Positions 33,164 through 43,425 of a DNA stretch of 64,000 nt are shown piece after piece. The DNA comes from Azotimanducus chitobiosivorans (GTDB lineage: Bacteria; Pseudomonadota; Gammaproteobacteria; Pseudomonadales; Azotimanducaceae), in the NCBI GenBank assembly GCA_965200235.1, contig OZ241339.1, positions 2,170,001-2,234,000 on the forward strand, read 5' to 3'. Every line of letters begins with the position of its first letter. Position 1 is the stretch's first letter. The notes beneath the pieces were generated by a model. The model did not search any database and was not told the DNA's origin. It worked only from the letters and a program-made list of their open reading frames with translations. A program made the translations under genes and the position numbers.

Positions 33164-33964
33164 ATGCAGAAGACTCTATCTAGCGGCTACGTCACCGTCG
33201 AAGTCCGCGGAAAAAATCTGTTGATCGGCCTTCACCGGCCTGATAAATTTAATTTGATGAACGCAGGCATGCTGGAAGACTATGCCAATGCCCTGCACCA
33301 GCTCGAACAGGACGACGACCTGTGGACAGGCGTTCTCTTTGCGAGAGGCAGTCATTTCTGCGCTGGCGCGGATATGACAAGTTTTTCAGCCGATACCTTC
33401 GGCTCAGGTGACAAGTTCACGGAAAGCTACCCCGTTGACCCCTTCGACCTATCGGCAGCCGCCCGCCGCAACAAGCCACTCGTCTGCGCCGTGCAGGGCA
33501 TTGTCTATACCGCCGGTCTTGAATTGATGCTGGCATGCGATATGGTGGTCGCAGCGGACAACTGCACCTTCTCTCAGCTGGAGCCAGCACGTGGCGTGGT
33601 GGCGGGAGGCGGGGGGATATTCCGCTTTGTGCAACGAGCCGGCTGGGGCAACGCCATGCGCTGGCTGCTCACGGCTGGCAAATTTGATTCTGCTGAAGCC
33701 TTGCGCATCGGCATCGTGCAGGAAGTGGTGCCCGTTGGACAACAATTAGATCGAGCAATCGCACTCGCCGATGAAATCAACACAGTCGCGCCTCTGGCTG
33801 TGCGAGCCACCCGCAACTTAGCGCGCAAGTACCTGCTCGAAGGCGAGGAAGCGTGTATTGCCGACTTTAATCGTGTCCAGCAAAGACTCTCACAGACCGG
33901 CGATTTCAGGGAAGGTGTTCAGAGTTTCTTCGATCGTCGGGACGCCGAATTCAAAGGCAAGTGA
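33164..33964 (+). CDS. Enoyl-CoA hydratase/isomerase (crotonase) family protein
   Basis: 266 residues, 77 bp after the P450. Crotonase core: VLFARGSHFCAGADMTSF (first oxyanion-hole segment), VQGIVYTAGLELMLACDMVVAADN (second), then FSQLEPARGVVAGGGG. The position of the catalytic Glu (LEPARG) agrees with the family. Hydration of an enoyl-CoA or a related ring-opening step is likely. Confidence 0.85.
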   Translation: MQKTLSSGYVTVEVRGKNLLIGLHRPDKFNLMNAGMLEDYANALHQLEQDDDLWTGVLFARGSHFCAGADMTSFSADTFGSGDKFTESYPVDPFDLSAAARRNKPLVCAVQGIVYTAGLELMLACDMVVAADNCTFSQLEPARGVVAGGGGIFRFVQRAGWGNAMRWLLTAGKFDSAEALRIGIVQEVVPVGQQLDRAIALADEINTVAPLAVRATRNLARKYLLEGEEACIADFNRVQQRLSQTGDFREGVQSFFDRRDAEFKGK

Positions 33965-34016
33965 CTCGCCGCCTCACAAGAACAAGCCTCGTACCGACTC
34001 GTGCGCCAAGCCCTGA

Positions 34017-35309
34017 TCACAGCTCAGCAATGTGCTTCATCATCGCTGTAATATCGCCAGACGTGACCACACGGTCGCCGGTCGCGGGATTGAAGCCCGG
34101 TGTTGGCTTGGGCGTGGTGTCAACATGCGCTGCTTGTGCGTGTAACGCGCCGACAGTGCAGTTTTCGCGCCCTAATGTAGTCAAGGGATCGAAGTCGTAT
34201 TCCCGGAACACGTTTTCATGGGTGATTTTGTTGATGACCGGATCGGGAAGACCTTGTATTTCTTCCCAGAGCTTCTGCGCTGAATTTGGCCACCTGCAAT
34301 CGGAATGCGGGTAGTCACACTCGTAGGCAATAATATCTTCGCCTACATCGCTGTAATTGCGCAGACCAAACTTATCGGTAATAAAACAGCACAAGAAATG
34401 CTCGCGGAACACCTCGGTGGGCGTTTTCCCGCCAAAATCGACATTCGTCCAGATATGGTCTTCATAAATGGCGTCCGCCCTTTCGAGAAGATAAGGCACC
34501 CAACCGATACTCCCCTCCGAAAGCGCAACTTTTAGATCGGGATAGCGTTGTAGCGCTTCAAGATGGAGCCAATCGGCGGCGGCGTTTGCAATCGACATGG
34601 GCATTGCAACAATATAGGCGTTCATCGGCGATAGATCAGACGCATGAGGGGGCTCTGAACCGGTTCCAATATGGCAATTGATCACAACCTTGTTGTCATT
34701 GCACGTTTTCCAGATCGGTTCCCAATAGGCGTCGTGAATCGACGGAAAGCCCCGCTTACTCGGATTATCAGGGAAAGTGAGCGCGTGCACACCCTTCTTG
34801 ACGTTCCGCTCGATCTCGTCAACTGCAAGTTCCATATCCCAAAAGGGAATAATGATCATGGGTATGATCCGCCCAGGGTAGGCTGCCGCCCATTCGTCTA
34901 CATGCCAGTCGTTATAGGCTTGAATCATCCGCAACGAGGTTTTGCGATCACCGTGGTGGCTAAACATATCACCAGCGAACCCGCACACCGTTCCGAAACA
35001 TATGCTCGACAAGATGCCATTGACGTTCATATCGTCGATACGGGCATGGATATCATAGCTGCCCTTACGAATCTGGTCGTAACTTTGGGGCTCCATGCCA
35101 TACTCTTCCTTGGGCCTGCCTACGACCGCATTGAGCCCAACATTCGGCAGAACGAAATCACCATAGGCCCACCAGTCCGTTCCGTTTCCTTTCGTCACCA
35201 ACTTGGGTGCTTTGGATTTCCACTCCTCCGGCAGGTGATTCTCGAACATGTCCGGTGGTTCTGAAATATGGTCATCGATGCTAGCGATAATGAGGTCTTC
35301 CATATTCAT
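34017..35309 (-). CDS. Amidohydrolase 2 (PF04909-type) family protein
   Basis: 430 residues from ATG 35309 with AAAGGAGA upstream. The opening IASIDDHISEPPDMFENHLPEEW and the closing IAYECDYPHSDCRWPNS are characteristic of a TIM-barrel group found widely in steroid and terpenoid degraders and mycobacteria. The usual N-terminal HxH is reduced to DDH, so only partial metal ligation is evident. Members of PF04909 include decarboxylases and lactone hydrolases. It is transcribed with the aldehyde dehydrogenase upstream. Confidence 0.82.
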   Translation of the reverse strand: MNMEDLIIASIDDHISEPPDMFENHLPEEWKSKAPKLVTKGNGTDWWAYGDFVLPNVGLNAVVGRPKEEYGMEPQSYDQIRKGSYDIHARIDDMNVNGILSSICFGTVCGFAGDMFSHHGDRKTSLRMIQAYNDWHVDEWAAAYPGRIIPMIIIPFWDMELAVDEIERNVKKGVHALTFPDNPSKRGFPSIHDAYWEPIWKTCNDNKVVINCHIGTGSEPPHASDLSPMNAYIVAMPMSIANAAADWLHLEALQRYPDLKVALSEGSIGWVPYLLERADAIYEDHIWTNVDFGGKTPTEVFREHFLCCFITDKFGLRNYSDVGEDIIAYECDYPHSDCRWPNSAQKLWEEIQGLPDPVINKITHENVFREYDFDPLTTLGRENCTVGALHAQAAHVDTTPKPTPGFNPATGDRVVTSGDITAMMKHIAEL

Positions 35310-35377
35310 ATGATGTTCTCCTTTAACATTTGACAATTGATAGTGTGATAGTGAATTTCCGAGGTCCGCTCGCCTAC

Positions 35378-36865
35378 TCACTGCTCATATTTCACGGGTA
35401 TGGCGAGCGCTTTGATCTCAAGGTGCTCCTCGAAGCCTGCCACACCATTTTCCCGACCCAGCCCAGAGTGCTTGTAGCCACCGAAGGGAACTTCTGCTCC
35501 GTACCAGTGGCCCCCATTAATGCCTATGCTACCGGCACGAATACGCCGAGCAACACGCTTGGCGCGTTCGGGATCAGCGCTGCTTACATTCGCGCCCAAG
35601 CCATAGACTGAGTTGTTCGCAATACGAATCGCATCCTCCTCGTCCTCATAGCCAATAATACAAACAACCGGGCCAAAAAACTCTTCTTGCGCCACGGTCG
35701 CGTCGGGTTCACACACAAACGCGGTCGGCTCCACAAAATACCCTTTCTTCATCGCTGTGAACTTGCCGCCACCGCAAATCAGCGTGGAGCGTTCATCTTT
35801 GACGCCGACCTGTATGAGATCGAGCACCCGCTGCCGCTGAACTTCAGAGCACTGCGGCCCTTGTACTGTCTGCATGTCCGTGGGATCTCCTACCGGCACG
35901 TTCGCCATGGCTTCTTTGACTGCGGCGGCTACATCACCCAAGCTATTCTTGGGCACTAGGATGCGCGACAACATCACACAGCCCTGTCCTGAATTGAAGC
36001 AAATGCCCGCCCCGGCGAGCCCCGCAGATGCCACAAGGTCGGGCGTATCGTCCAAGAAGACCCACGGCGACTTGCCACCAAGCTCCGTCGTGACACGAGT
36101 CAGCAAGGGGGCTGTGGCTTCGATGATACGTTTGCCCACCGCGGTGGAACCGGTAAAGGAGATCATATCTACGCGGGGATCGGTCGTGAGTTGCTCGCCG
36201 ATGGCGGCATCCAGAGAGGTGATGATATTGACAACACCTGCCGGAATGTCCGTATTTTCTTTGATGAACTTGCCTAAGTTCAACGCGCTCCAAGGCGTCT
36301 GGGGAGCGCTCTTGAGCACAACGGTGCAGCCCGCAGCCAGCGGCCAGCAAATTTTCTTGAGGTTCGGTTCATAGGGGAAGTTCCAAGGCGCAATCGCGCC
36401 CACCACGCCAATTGCTTCGCGTTCAATCCAGCGCCTAGAGTCACCGAGTCCGTAGGGGTCCTTTACGCTGACCTCTTCGGACCATCCGTCGTAGCGCTCT
36501 AGAAAGTCAGCATATTCAGCCACATTTCTGATCGGGACATCGAGGCCGGGACCATAGGTCGCCTGTATTGGGCAGCCAACCTCAGCCACGCAAGTGGGTC
36601 GCAAGGTCTCCGCGTTTTCCAGCAGAGCCACATGCAATTGACGTAGACAACGCACCCGGAATTCATGACGAGTAGACCAGTCCGTTTCATCGAATGCTCT
36701 TCGAGCGGCGGCAATTGCGCGATCTAAATCTTCTGCGCTGGCATCTGCCGCAACGCCAATCACCTGTTCAGTGGCCGGGTTGATATTCTCATAGGTGCGC
36801 CCGCCACTCGCTTCAACAAGCTCGCCATCAATCAATAAGCGCTCTTCCCGAAAAAGCTCGGTCAT
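35378..36865 (-). CDS. Aldehyde dehydrogenase
   Basis: 495-residue NAD(P)+-dependent enzyme that oxidises an aldehyde to an acid. Cofactor region GVVGAIAPWNFPYEPNLKK and FTGSTAVGKRI; active-site Glu in TELGGKSPW; nucleophile Cys in NSGQGCVMLSR. It could finish oxidation of a P450-generated alcohol before CoA activation. It is divergent from the crotonase at 37062, across a region holding inverted repeats. It heads a two-gene unit with the amidohydrolase at 34017. Confidence 0.92.
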   Translation of the reverse strand: MTELFREERLLIDGELVEASGGRTYENINPATEQVIGVAADASAEDLDRAIAAARRAFDETDWSTRHEFRVRCLRQLHVALLENAETLRPTCVAEVGCPIQATYGPGLDVPIRNVAEYADFLERYDGWSEEVSVKDPYGLGDSRRWIEREAIGVVGAIAPWNFPYEPNLKKICWPLAAGCTVVLKSAPQTPWSALNLGKFIKENTDIPAGVVNIITSLDAAIGEQLTTDPRVDMISFTGSTAVGKRIIEATAPLLTRVTTELGGKSPWVFLDDTPDLVASAGLAGAGICFNSGQGCVMLSRILVPKNSLGDVAAAVKEAMANVPVGDPTDMQTVQGPQCSEVQRQRVLDLIQVGVKDERSTLICGGGKFTAMKKGYFVEPTAFVCEPDATVAQEEFFGPVVCIIGYEDEEDAIRIANNSVYGLGANVSSADPERAKRVARRIRAGSIGINGGHWYGAEVPFGGYKHSGLGRENGVAGFEEHLEIKALAIPVKYEQ

Positions 36866-36880
36866 TTTGTCGAAGGCTCC

Positions 36881-36939
36881 ACCCTATAACCACTTCACAA
36901 CCTATCATCAAGTATAGGGTATTGTCCATGTGCACACCA
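36881..36939. promoter_or_regulatory. Inverted repeats in the divergent promoter region
   Basis: ACCCTATA (36881-36888) and TATAGGGT (36913-36920) form a perfect 8-bp inverted repeat. Ten bases on, TGTGCACACCA (36929-36939) contains the palindrome TGTGCACA and closely matches TGTGTACACCA at 43540-43550. Both lie between divergent genes and are operator-like. Confidence 0.35.
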
Positions 36940-37061
36940 ACCATTTATTTGTTGCCGACATTGCCAACATCTACTGTTTGACAATAGCTTATGCATCTAT
37001 TAGCCTTTTTGAGGCTCGGCGGTGTGCCATGGTTCTGCTAAATGCTTGAAGTAGGATATTT

Positions 37062-37901
37062 ATGAACGATACGAATAACGATAGAAATCACGATATAGAT
37101 GACGTATTGACGCGAACGGAAGATGGTGTGGGCGTGGTGACATTGAACCGCCCCAAACTAGCGAATGCCCAAGATCTTGTGCTGCTGCGGCATCTCGATG
37201 AATGTCTCACCGCAATGGCCGAGAACAGTGAGGTCAAGGTCATTCTGCTGAACGCGAACGGCAAACACTTCTCTGCCGGTCACGATATGAACCCGAAGCG
37301 CGATGAATTGCTGCGTTTCCATCCCGAAGGACCGCACGGCCTGGCGGACTTGTATGCCATCGAACGCGAGGTCTATATCGGTTTTTGTCAAAAATGGCGC
37401 AACATCCCGAAACCGACGATTGCCGCGGTCCAGGGCGCATGCATTGCCGCTGGCTTGATGCTGGCCTGGCCCTGTGATTTGATCATCGCCTCGGACACAG
37501 CCTATTTCAGTGACCCGGTGGTCAATATGGGAATCGGAGGCGTCGAGTATCATTGTCACGCTTGGGAGTTCGGTCATCGCAAGGCGAAGGAACTGCTGTT
37601 CACCTCAGACCGCTTGAGCGCCGAAGAAGCGCGGCAATTGGGAATGGTGAACCGCGTCGTACCTGCCGACCAACTGCAGAAAGAAGCGTTGGAACTTGCG
37701 AAAAAAGTGGCGACGAAGCCAGCCTTCGGTTTGCAAATGGCGAAGCGTGCTGTCAACCAAGCCATGGATATTGGCGGCCAAGAGGCTGCTCAGAAAGCCA
37801 TCTTCGATATCCACTCAGTGGGTCACGGTCACGCGCTCTCCATCTCCGGAATACCGGTGCTCGTTGATTTGGAAGCGATGAAGGAATCAAACCGTCAGTG
37901 A
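37062..37901 (+). CDS. Enoyl-CoA hydratase (crotonase) family protein
   Basis: 279 residues; AGGA six bases before the ATG. Core motifs are GKHFSAGHDMNPKRDELL, VQGACIAAGLMLAWPCDLIIASD and FSDPVVNMGIGGVEYHCHAWEFGHRKAKELLFT. The HDM and the long insert before helix 4 resemble mycobacterial EchA-type hydratases. It ends 15 bp inside the convergent alpha/beta hydrolase gene. Confidence 0.85.
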   Translation: MNDTNNDRNHDIDDVLTRTEDGVGVVTLNRPKLANAQDLVLLRHLDECLTAMAENSEVKVILLNANGKHFSAGHDMNPKRDELLRFHPEGPHGLADLYAIEREVYIGFCQKWRNIPKPTIAAVQGACIAAGLMLAWPCDLIIASDTAYFSDPVVNMGIGGVEYHCHAWEFGHRKAKELLFTSDRLSAEEARQLGMVNRVVPADQLQKEALELAKKVATKPAFGLQMAKRAVNQAMDIGGQEAAQKAIFDIHSVGHGHALSISGIPVLVDLEAMKESNRQ

Positions 37902-38858
37902 TTGCGGCTTCAAGTGCCGGTCGAAAAATGCCTTCAACTTTGAAAATATCTCATCGGTACCATAGGCCTTCACATGCGTGTGGCCTTTCCCTTCGAGAAT
38001 CATCAATTCACTTTCGTTGCCGCTGGCTTGCAGCGCCTCATGCAAGATAACGCTCTGACCAAGGGGAACGACTCGATCTTTTTCTCCATGAACAATAAAA
38101 AATGGCGGCATGCCAGGCTTTATGTAGGTCAGCGGATTGGCCGCCTTCACCAGTTCAGGCACGTTTGCAACTCTGTCACCGAGTAGACGCGCGGCAATCG
38201 CCCTGCGCGAAGCCCAACTAACGCCCGGCTTTCGCCTTTGCGCCTCGGCTTGCGCGAAATCGGTGGGTCCCATGAAGTCGGCAACAGCCTGCACTGGACC
38301 AAGGTAATTTTCATCTCCTTCTTCGAGGGGCCCCTCTAGCTCCAACACGTCGCCACTCGTCCCCATCAAGGCCGAAAGATGCCCGCCAGCGGAGCTACCG
38401 AATACACCAATCCTGTACGGATCAAAGTTGTATTTCTCGGCATTTCTTCTAATCCAGCGTAGCCCCTTCTTACAATCGTGGATTTGGCTGGGGAAGGTTG
38501 CCAGATGACTGAGCCGATAACTGATACACACGACGGCGTAGCCGTGCTGGGCGATATTCTGCCAGTGGAGAGCGCTTACCTGGTGCCTGTTTCCAATAAA
38601 CCATCCCCCACCAAAAATGTACATGAGCACCGGCAGTGGCGCATCGGCAGATGTGTCAGGCATGTAGATATCAAGCAATAGCGGCCCGTGGGGCGTGCTG
38701 GCAAATTCGACATCACGTATGACGCGCGTGCCTGCCGGGGCTGGCGGCGGAGGGGGTTCAGCCACGCGCTTGCTCAGCCAGTCAACGAGCAGGCGACCTG
38801 CCCAGTAGAGGATGGCCGCAAGAGCCAGTATTGAGATGATGATGTAGGTTGCCGTCAT
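37887..38858 (-). CDS. Alpha/beta hydrolase (HSL-type esterase) with N-terminal membrane anchor
   Basis: 323 residues. An N-terminal transmembrane helix (YIIISILALAAILYWAGRLLV) anchors it in the membrane. The oxyanion motif is FGGGWF, in place of the usual HGGG, and the nucleophile elbow is GVFGSSAGGHLSAL. The Asp is probably in HGEKDRVVPLG and the His in EGKGHTHVK. Likely an ester or lactone hydrolase acting on hydrophobic substrate at the membrane. Confidence 0.82.
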   Translation of the reverse strand: MTATYIIISILALAAILYWAGRLLVDWLSKRVAEPPPPPAPAGTRVIRDVEFASTPHGPLLLDIYMPDTSADAPLPVLMYIFGGGWFIGNRHQVSALHWQNIAQHGYAVVCISYRLSHLATFPSQIHDCKKGLRWIRRNAEKYNFDPYRIGVFGSSAGGHLSALMGTSGDVLELEGPLEEGDENYLGPVQAVADFMGPTDFAQAEAQRRKPGVSWASRRAIAARLLGDRVANVPELVKAANPLTYIKPGMPPFFIVHGEKDRVVPLGQSVILHEALQASGNESELMILEGKGHTHVKAYGTDEIFSKLKAFFDRHLKPQSLTV

Positions 38859-38925
38859 CTATGGCTCCCCCTTTTGGCCGCGCTGGCTTCACTCGGAACG
38901 ATGAACGCCAACGAATGCAGCGAAT

Positions 38926-39666
38926 TTATCCGGTCGAGCCACCGGTGATTTCCAGTGCCGCGCCATTGACAAAGCTCGCTTCATCCGACGCAAGGAACAC
39001 AAAGCCGTTCCCCAAATCCCTAGGATCTCCAAGGCGCTGCATAGGGATTGTCGATTCCAGATAGCTTATTTGCTCCTCTGGAATACTCAGGAACGCGGCG
39101 GTTCTAGTCGGGCCTGGCACCACACAGTTCACGCGGATGCCGAGAGGTCCCAGTTCTTTTGCCCAGGATTTGCTCATGATCAAAATGGCACTTTTCGTCC
39201 CGGCATAGATGGCATTGCCCGGCGTACCATAGATGCCTGCGCCTGAGCTGGTGCTGATAATGACGCCGCTTCGCTGCTTGGCCATGATGGTCGCGGCCGC
39301 CTTGGCACACAGCACCATGCCCTTGAAGTTCACCGCAAGTGATCGATCAAGCTCGCTCTCACTCAGCTCCAGCAATGACTCTTGTTTTCCGATCCCGACG
39401 TTGTTGACCAAAATATCCAAGCTGCCGTAGTGCTCGGTGGCCGCGCTCATGATTTTTTCTATGTCCTGCGTATTCGCAACATCACACACGACAGCGACCG
39501 CTTCACCTCCCTGTTCTTTGATTTGCTTGACGGTCTGCTCGAGCGCGTCCTCATTGACGTCGCCTAGTATCAGTTTCGCGCCTTCTTCAGCGAACCTGAA
39601 CGCGGTCCCTTGACCAATGCCGCTCGCGGCGCCCGTGATGACCGCTACCTTGTCTTTTAATCGCAT
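38926..39666 (-). CDS. Short-chain dehydrogenase/reductase, FabG-like
   Basis: 246 residues with AGGAG before the ATG. TGAASGIG, NNVG, Ser in ISTSSGAGIYG, Tyr-Lys in YAGTKSAI. The classical SDR layout ends FVNGAALEITGGSTG. It is the last gene of an apparent minus-strand run with the SDR and the ligase upstream. Confidence 0.88.
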   Translation of the reverse strand: MRLKDKVAVITGAASGIGQGTAFRFAEEGAKLILGDVNEDALEQTVKQIKEQGGEAVAVVCDVANTQDIEKIMSAATEHYGSLDILVNNVGIGKQESLLELSESELDRSLAVNFKGMVLCAKAAATIMAKQRSGVIISTSSGAGIYGTPGNAIYAGTKSAILIMSKSWAKELGPLGIRVNCVVPGPTRTAAFLSIPEEQISYLESTIPMQRLGDPRDLGNGFVFLASDEASFVNGAALEITGGSTG

Positions 39667-39712
39667 GTATGACTCCTGTCGCCTTGCTTACCTCATCCAC
39701 CACATTGAGTGA

Positions 39713-40468
39713 TTAGAGAGGCGAAAAACCGCCGTCACAACTCAAATAGTTGGCGGTCATGTAGTCGGAGGCGGGGCTTGCGAGGAATACAACCACCGGC
39801 GCGATATCCTGCTCGGCGTCACCTATTCTTCCGAGCGGATTCATCTTGCCAAAGGCATCGATTTCTTCCTGCGTGTGTTGTTCGAACATGGCCGGTCCGG
39901 CAGCGGCAGGCGTAATCATATTCACCAGAATATTGTGCTGCGCCCAGTCCATCGCGGCGTTGCGAGTCAGTGCCCAGATTGCCCCCTTCGCAGTGCCGTA
40001 GCCCGAGTACCCCTGCATCGCGGCGCGCTGGGCGCCCGAACCAGTGTTAATGACTTTACCGCCCCCGTTCGCCTTCATGTACGGGAAGCAAGCGCGCATG
40101 AAATGCCACGTCGCTGTGGGGCCCGAATCGACAACTCGGTGATAATCTTCGTCGCTCCAGTCTTCCATCGGGACGACAGCAAAGTTGGTGATCTGCGCAT
40201 TGTTGACGAGGATATCCACCGTGCCGAACTTTTCTACGGTTGCTTCAACGGCAGCAAGTATTTGTTGTTTATCGCAGACATCACATTGAACCGGCAACGC
40301 ACGCCCACCAAAGGCTTCAATTTCTTTACCGACCTGCACCAGTTTGTCGTATGAGCGCGCAACGAGCGTCACCGCGGCTCCCTCTCTCGCCAGTGCGATG
40401 GCTTCCGCCCGACCAACGCTCTGGCTAGCCCCGGTCACTATCGCGACCTTTCCATCGAGAATTCCCAT
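39713..40468 (-). CDS. Short-chain dehydrogenase/reductase
   Basis: 251 residues. TGASQSVG at the cofactor site and NNAQ replacing the usual NNAG; Ser in INTGSGAQR and Tyr-Lys in YGTAKGAI keep the catalytic tetrad. Ends ANYLSCDGGFSPL. It lies between the SDR at 38926 and the ligase at 40556, on the same strand. Substrate unknown. Confidence 0.86.
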   Translation of the reverse strand: MGILDGKVAIVTGASQSVGRAEAIALAREGAAVTLVARSYDKLVQVGKEIEAFGGRALPVQCDVCDKQQILAAVEATVEKFGTVDILVNNAQITNFAVVPMEDWSDEDYHRVVDSGPTATWHFMRACFPYMKANGGGKVINTGSGAQRAAMQGYSGYGTAKGAIWALTRNAAMDWAQHNILVNMITPAAAGPAMFEQHTQEEIDAFGKMNPLGRIGDAEQDIAPVVVFLASPASDYMTANYLSCDGGFSPL

Positions 40469-40555
40469 TTTTTTCTCCTGTTTTAAGCTGGCCGCTGATT
40501 ATCTATTGGGATTCGACCAATGTCCAGCAATCGAGTGATGTCACGCTGCATGACC

Positions 40556-42199
40556 TCAAAGCGCAGGCAACTCACCCCGCCGTATCATTTCAGCCAACTC
40601 CGGTTTCTTAATCTTCTGGCTCGGCGTCCGAGGCATATCCATTCTGTCGACGGCGTAGAACTCCCGGGGCGTCTTGTAGGCCGACAAGGCCGCTCTCAAC
40701 GCTGAACGGAGCCCTTGCTCACTGAGAACGGCTGACTCAGCAGGCGCTACCACCGCAATCACTTTCTCACCGATGTCTGCATCTGGCAGGCCAAACACTG
40801 CAGCCTCAAGGACGCCATCGATATCCAGCAGGACTGATTCCACTTCGAGCGGCGAAACATTGGCGCCTCGAGTCTTTATCATGGCGCCAATTCTTGAGTG
40901 AAAAAACAGGAAGCCCTGATCATCTAAGGCGCACTCATCCCCGGTGTGATAGAACCCATCCTCATCGAAAACTTCCTGTCGAAGGCGCTTATAGAAGCCC
41001 TCCATCAACCACTTGCCGCGCACACACAGTTCTCCGGGCACCCCGGTATCTGACGAATTGCCGGTTTCCTTATCGACAATCTTGGTCTCCATCCCAGGTA
41101 AGACCTTGCCCATACAGTTCTGCGCGTAGCCGACATAGCCCTCGCGAGTGGTCGTTCCCGTATGCGGACCGAAAGTCTCGGTCATAGCCAGCCCGGCGGA
41201 TTTGATATGGGCATACTCGGGATCGAAAAAGGCAAGCTGCAAGGCGTTTTGCGGCTTGAGAGCATCGAGGTCGCCCGCTCGATATTCGGGGCAATTGATG
41301 ATCGCCTTCACTAGGCTCATATTTCCGCTTACGCTATCTACCTCGCCGCGCTGGATGGTGCCGAGGCATGCCGCTGCAGACAGGTCCTCTTGGCATACGA
41401 CTGTCGCGCCATTCTGGATGCTCGCCACCAGTGTAATCAGGCCGCCAACCCAAAAATACGGGTTGGTGATCAACGTGCGATCACCTGCATCCTGCTCGAA
41501 TGGGATAATGGACTGCACTTCGGTGAGGTAGGTCGGCATATCGATCAGCGTGAACTGGCTGTGGAGAACCGCTTTGGGCGCCGAGGTACTGCCGGACGTA
41601 TACAACAGAACGCCGAGGTCGCTGGGGCAGACATTCTCTTCGACCCGCTGTAGAAACTTGTCTGACAGCGCCTTTGTCGTATCGGCACTCGCCGCCAAAT
41701 CCGCGAAACTTCCCTGGCACCAAGGTGCAATTTCCGAAGCTTTATCCGCATTCACCCAAACCCCTCGCAGATAAGGGCAATCATCTAGGTACAGGCGATT
41801 CGTGCCCTGCCGGTGTCGAATGGCGGGAAATGCAGCTTCGATTCTACGAATGTAGTGATTATTAAGATACACGTCGGCCGACAACAAAATATAGACATCG
41901 GCGTGCCTCAAGGTGTATTGCAGTTCTCGCGAGGAGCTGAACGTGCTGAGGAGAACGGCGATGCCCCCGATCCGCTGCACGGCCAGCCAGCAGACTATCC
42001 AGTCGGGGCTATTGGGCAGCAGAATGCCTATTCTTGATCCCTTTTGCGCCCCGTTCGCGAGCAGGCCCAATGCCAATTGTGCTGACCGGCGGTCCATTTC
42101 CCGCGCGGAAATGACACCTTGGTCACCCCGACACACTGGTAAATCCGGGTCGCGATCTACCACAGACCGCCACCATTGCGGCACCGATAGGCCAGTCAT
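40556..42199 (-). CDS. Acyl-CoA synthetase (AMP-forming)
   Basis: 547 residues. P-loop VLLYTSGSTSAPKAVLHSQ, MTETFGPHTGTT, hinge region FHSRIGAMIKTRGANVSPLEVES, and the C-terminal Lys in RTPSQKIKKPEL. The sequence is distant from the ligases at 24333 and 53672, so three different acids or stages are probable. It follows the amidohydrolase at 42229 by 29 bp and probably shares its promoter. Confidence 0.88.
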   Translation of the reverse strand: MTGLSVPQWWRSVVDRDPDLPVCRGDQGVISAREMDRRSAQLALGLLANGAQKGSRIGILLPNSPDWIVCWLAVQRIGGIAVLLSTFSSSRELQYTLRHADVYILLSADVYLNNHYIRRIEAAFPAIRHRQGTNRLYLDDCPYLRGVWVNADKASEIAPWCQGSFADLAASADTTKALSDKFLQRVEENVCPSDLGVLLYTSGSTSAPKAVLHSQFTLIDMPTYLTEVQSIIPFEQDAGDRTLITNPYFWVGGLITLVASIQNGATVVCQEDLSAAACLGTIQRGEVDSVSGNMSLVKAIINCPEYRAGDLDALKPQNALQLAFFDPEYAHIKSAGLAMTETFGPHTGTTTREGYVGYAQNCMGKVLPGMETKIVDKETGNSSDTGVPGELCVRGKWLMEGFYKRLRQEVFDEDGFYHTGDECALDDQGFLFFHSRIGAMIKTRGANVSPLEVESVLLDIDGVLEAAVFGLPDADIGEKVIAVVAPAESAVLSEQGLRSALRAALSAYKTPREFYAVDRMDMPRTPSQKIKKPELAEMIRRGELPAL

Positions 42200-42228
42200 C
42201 CTGAGCTGGCCGTTTTGGAATGCTCGCC

Positions 42229-43425
42229 TTACGCCGCTAAGCCCAGCAGATTCGCCAGGTTGCCACCCATGATCTTGGCCTGATCTTCCTGGGAGAAATT
42301 CCCCAGTTCATCAGCCCAGGACACTGGATCCGCCAAGCCTTCCGGATGCGGCCAGTCACTGCCGAACAGCACATGATCGACACCCACGTGTTCGGCAAGA
42401 CCATCGACATCTTCCTCAAAGTGCGGGTGAAACCATACATTGGTTCTCAATGTTTCGATCGGATCTTTCTTAAACATTTGCGGCTGCATTGCGTAGGCCA
42501 AGGACAAACGGCGCATCAAATCCGGTAGCCAAGCGACCCCTGCCTCAACATAGGCCACCTTCAGGTTGGGGTGGCGATCATAGACTCCGTGACAGACCAT
42601 GGCGGCACATTGGTCAGCGATCGCTCGCTGGTTCGCATCGAGCACAATCTGCAGCGGATCCGCAATTGCATGGGGCGTAAACTCGCCGGTCCGCGCGGGC
42701 ACTGGTGAATGGCGTTGGTAGATGTCTTCGTAACCACTGTCGCCGCCATGGAAGCAGATAGGAATATCATTCTCTGTCAACAACTCGTACACCGGATCAA
42801 ATTCGCGCGCGCCCATCGACCGCGAACCGTCTTTCCCCGGCACATAGGTCGGGCGAATCAGAACCGAACGAGCACCGGCATCAATCGCCCACTGAACTTC
42901 CTGCCGCGCCAATTCGGCATCCATCATGGTAATCGCCGGCAGGCAGTAGAACTTGCCGTCATCAAAACCCCACTCTTCCTGAATCCACAGATTGAGCGCG
43001 TGGAACGCTGCGGCGCAAAATTCGGGATCTTCGGCCATATGCCCTTCGATCGCAGATGCGAGCGTGGGAAAAATCAATACGCGATCTATGCCCTGCTCTT
43101 CGAGCAGCTCGACACGCCGCTCGTTCTTGTACTGATACTCCGGCTTGATCTTTTCAATAATCGTCATCTCACGCATGGTTTTGCCTTCCGGATTGTTACC
43201 CTGGTAGTAATCCATGTGGCAACCCGGTGCAGCAACGACCTCAAAGGTGGGATTGGGAATATAGTGGCTGATGACATTATTAATGACCAGCTTCGTGCGA
43301 CCCTTGATCTTTACGTACTGCAGGACGTCTTTGTACTTCTCCGGCATATGCCGAGTCAGCGCTTCGGCCGGCTCGTAGTAGTGGTGGTCACAATCGAATA
43401 CGGGGTACGGGAGTCTGTTACTCAT
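42229..43425 (-). CDS. Amidohydrolase 2 (PF04909-type) family protein
   Basis: 398 residues. Opens YPVFDCDHHYYEPAEALTRHMPEKY and ends DHVLFGSDWPHPEGLADP, both strong markers of this TIM-barrel group; HHYYEP supplies the metal-ligand pair missing in the paralogue at 34017. It heads a minus-strand run of ligase and SDRs. Decarboxylation or hydrolysis of a CoA-linked or free ring intermediate is possible. Confidence 0.85.
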   Translation of the reverse strand: MSNRLPYPVFDCDHHYYEPAEALTRHMPEKYKDVLQYVKIKGRTKLVINNVISHYIPNPTFEVVAAPGCHMDYYQGNNPEGKTMREMTIIEKIKPEYQYKNERRVELLEEQGIDRVLIFPTLASAIEGHMAEDPEFCAAAFHALNLWIQEEWGFDDGKFYCLPAITMMDAELARQEVQWAIDAGARSVLIRPTYVPGKDGSRSMGAREFDPVYELLTENDIPICFHGGDSGYEDIYQRHSPVPARTGEFTPHAIADPLQIVLDANQRAIADQCAAMVCHGVYDRHPNLKVAYVEAGVAWLPDLMRRLSLAYAMQPQMFKKDPIETLRTNVWFHPHFEEDVDGLAEHVGVDHVLFGSDWPHPEGLADPVSWADELGNFSQEDQAKIMGGNLANLLGLAA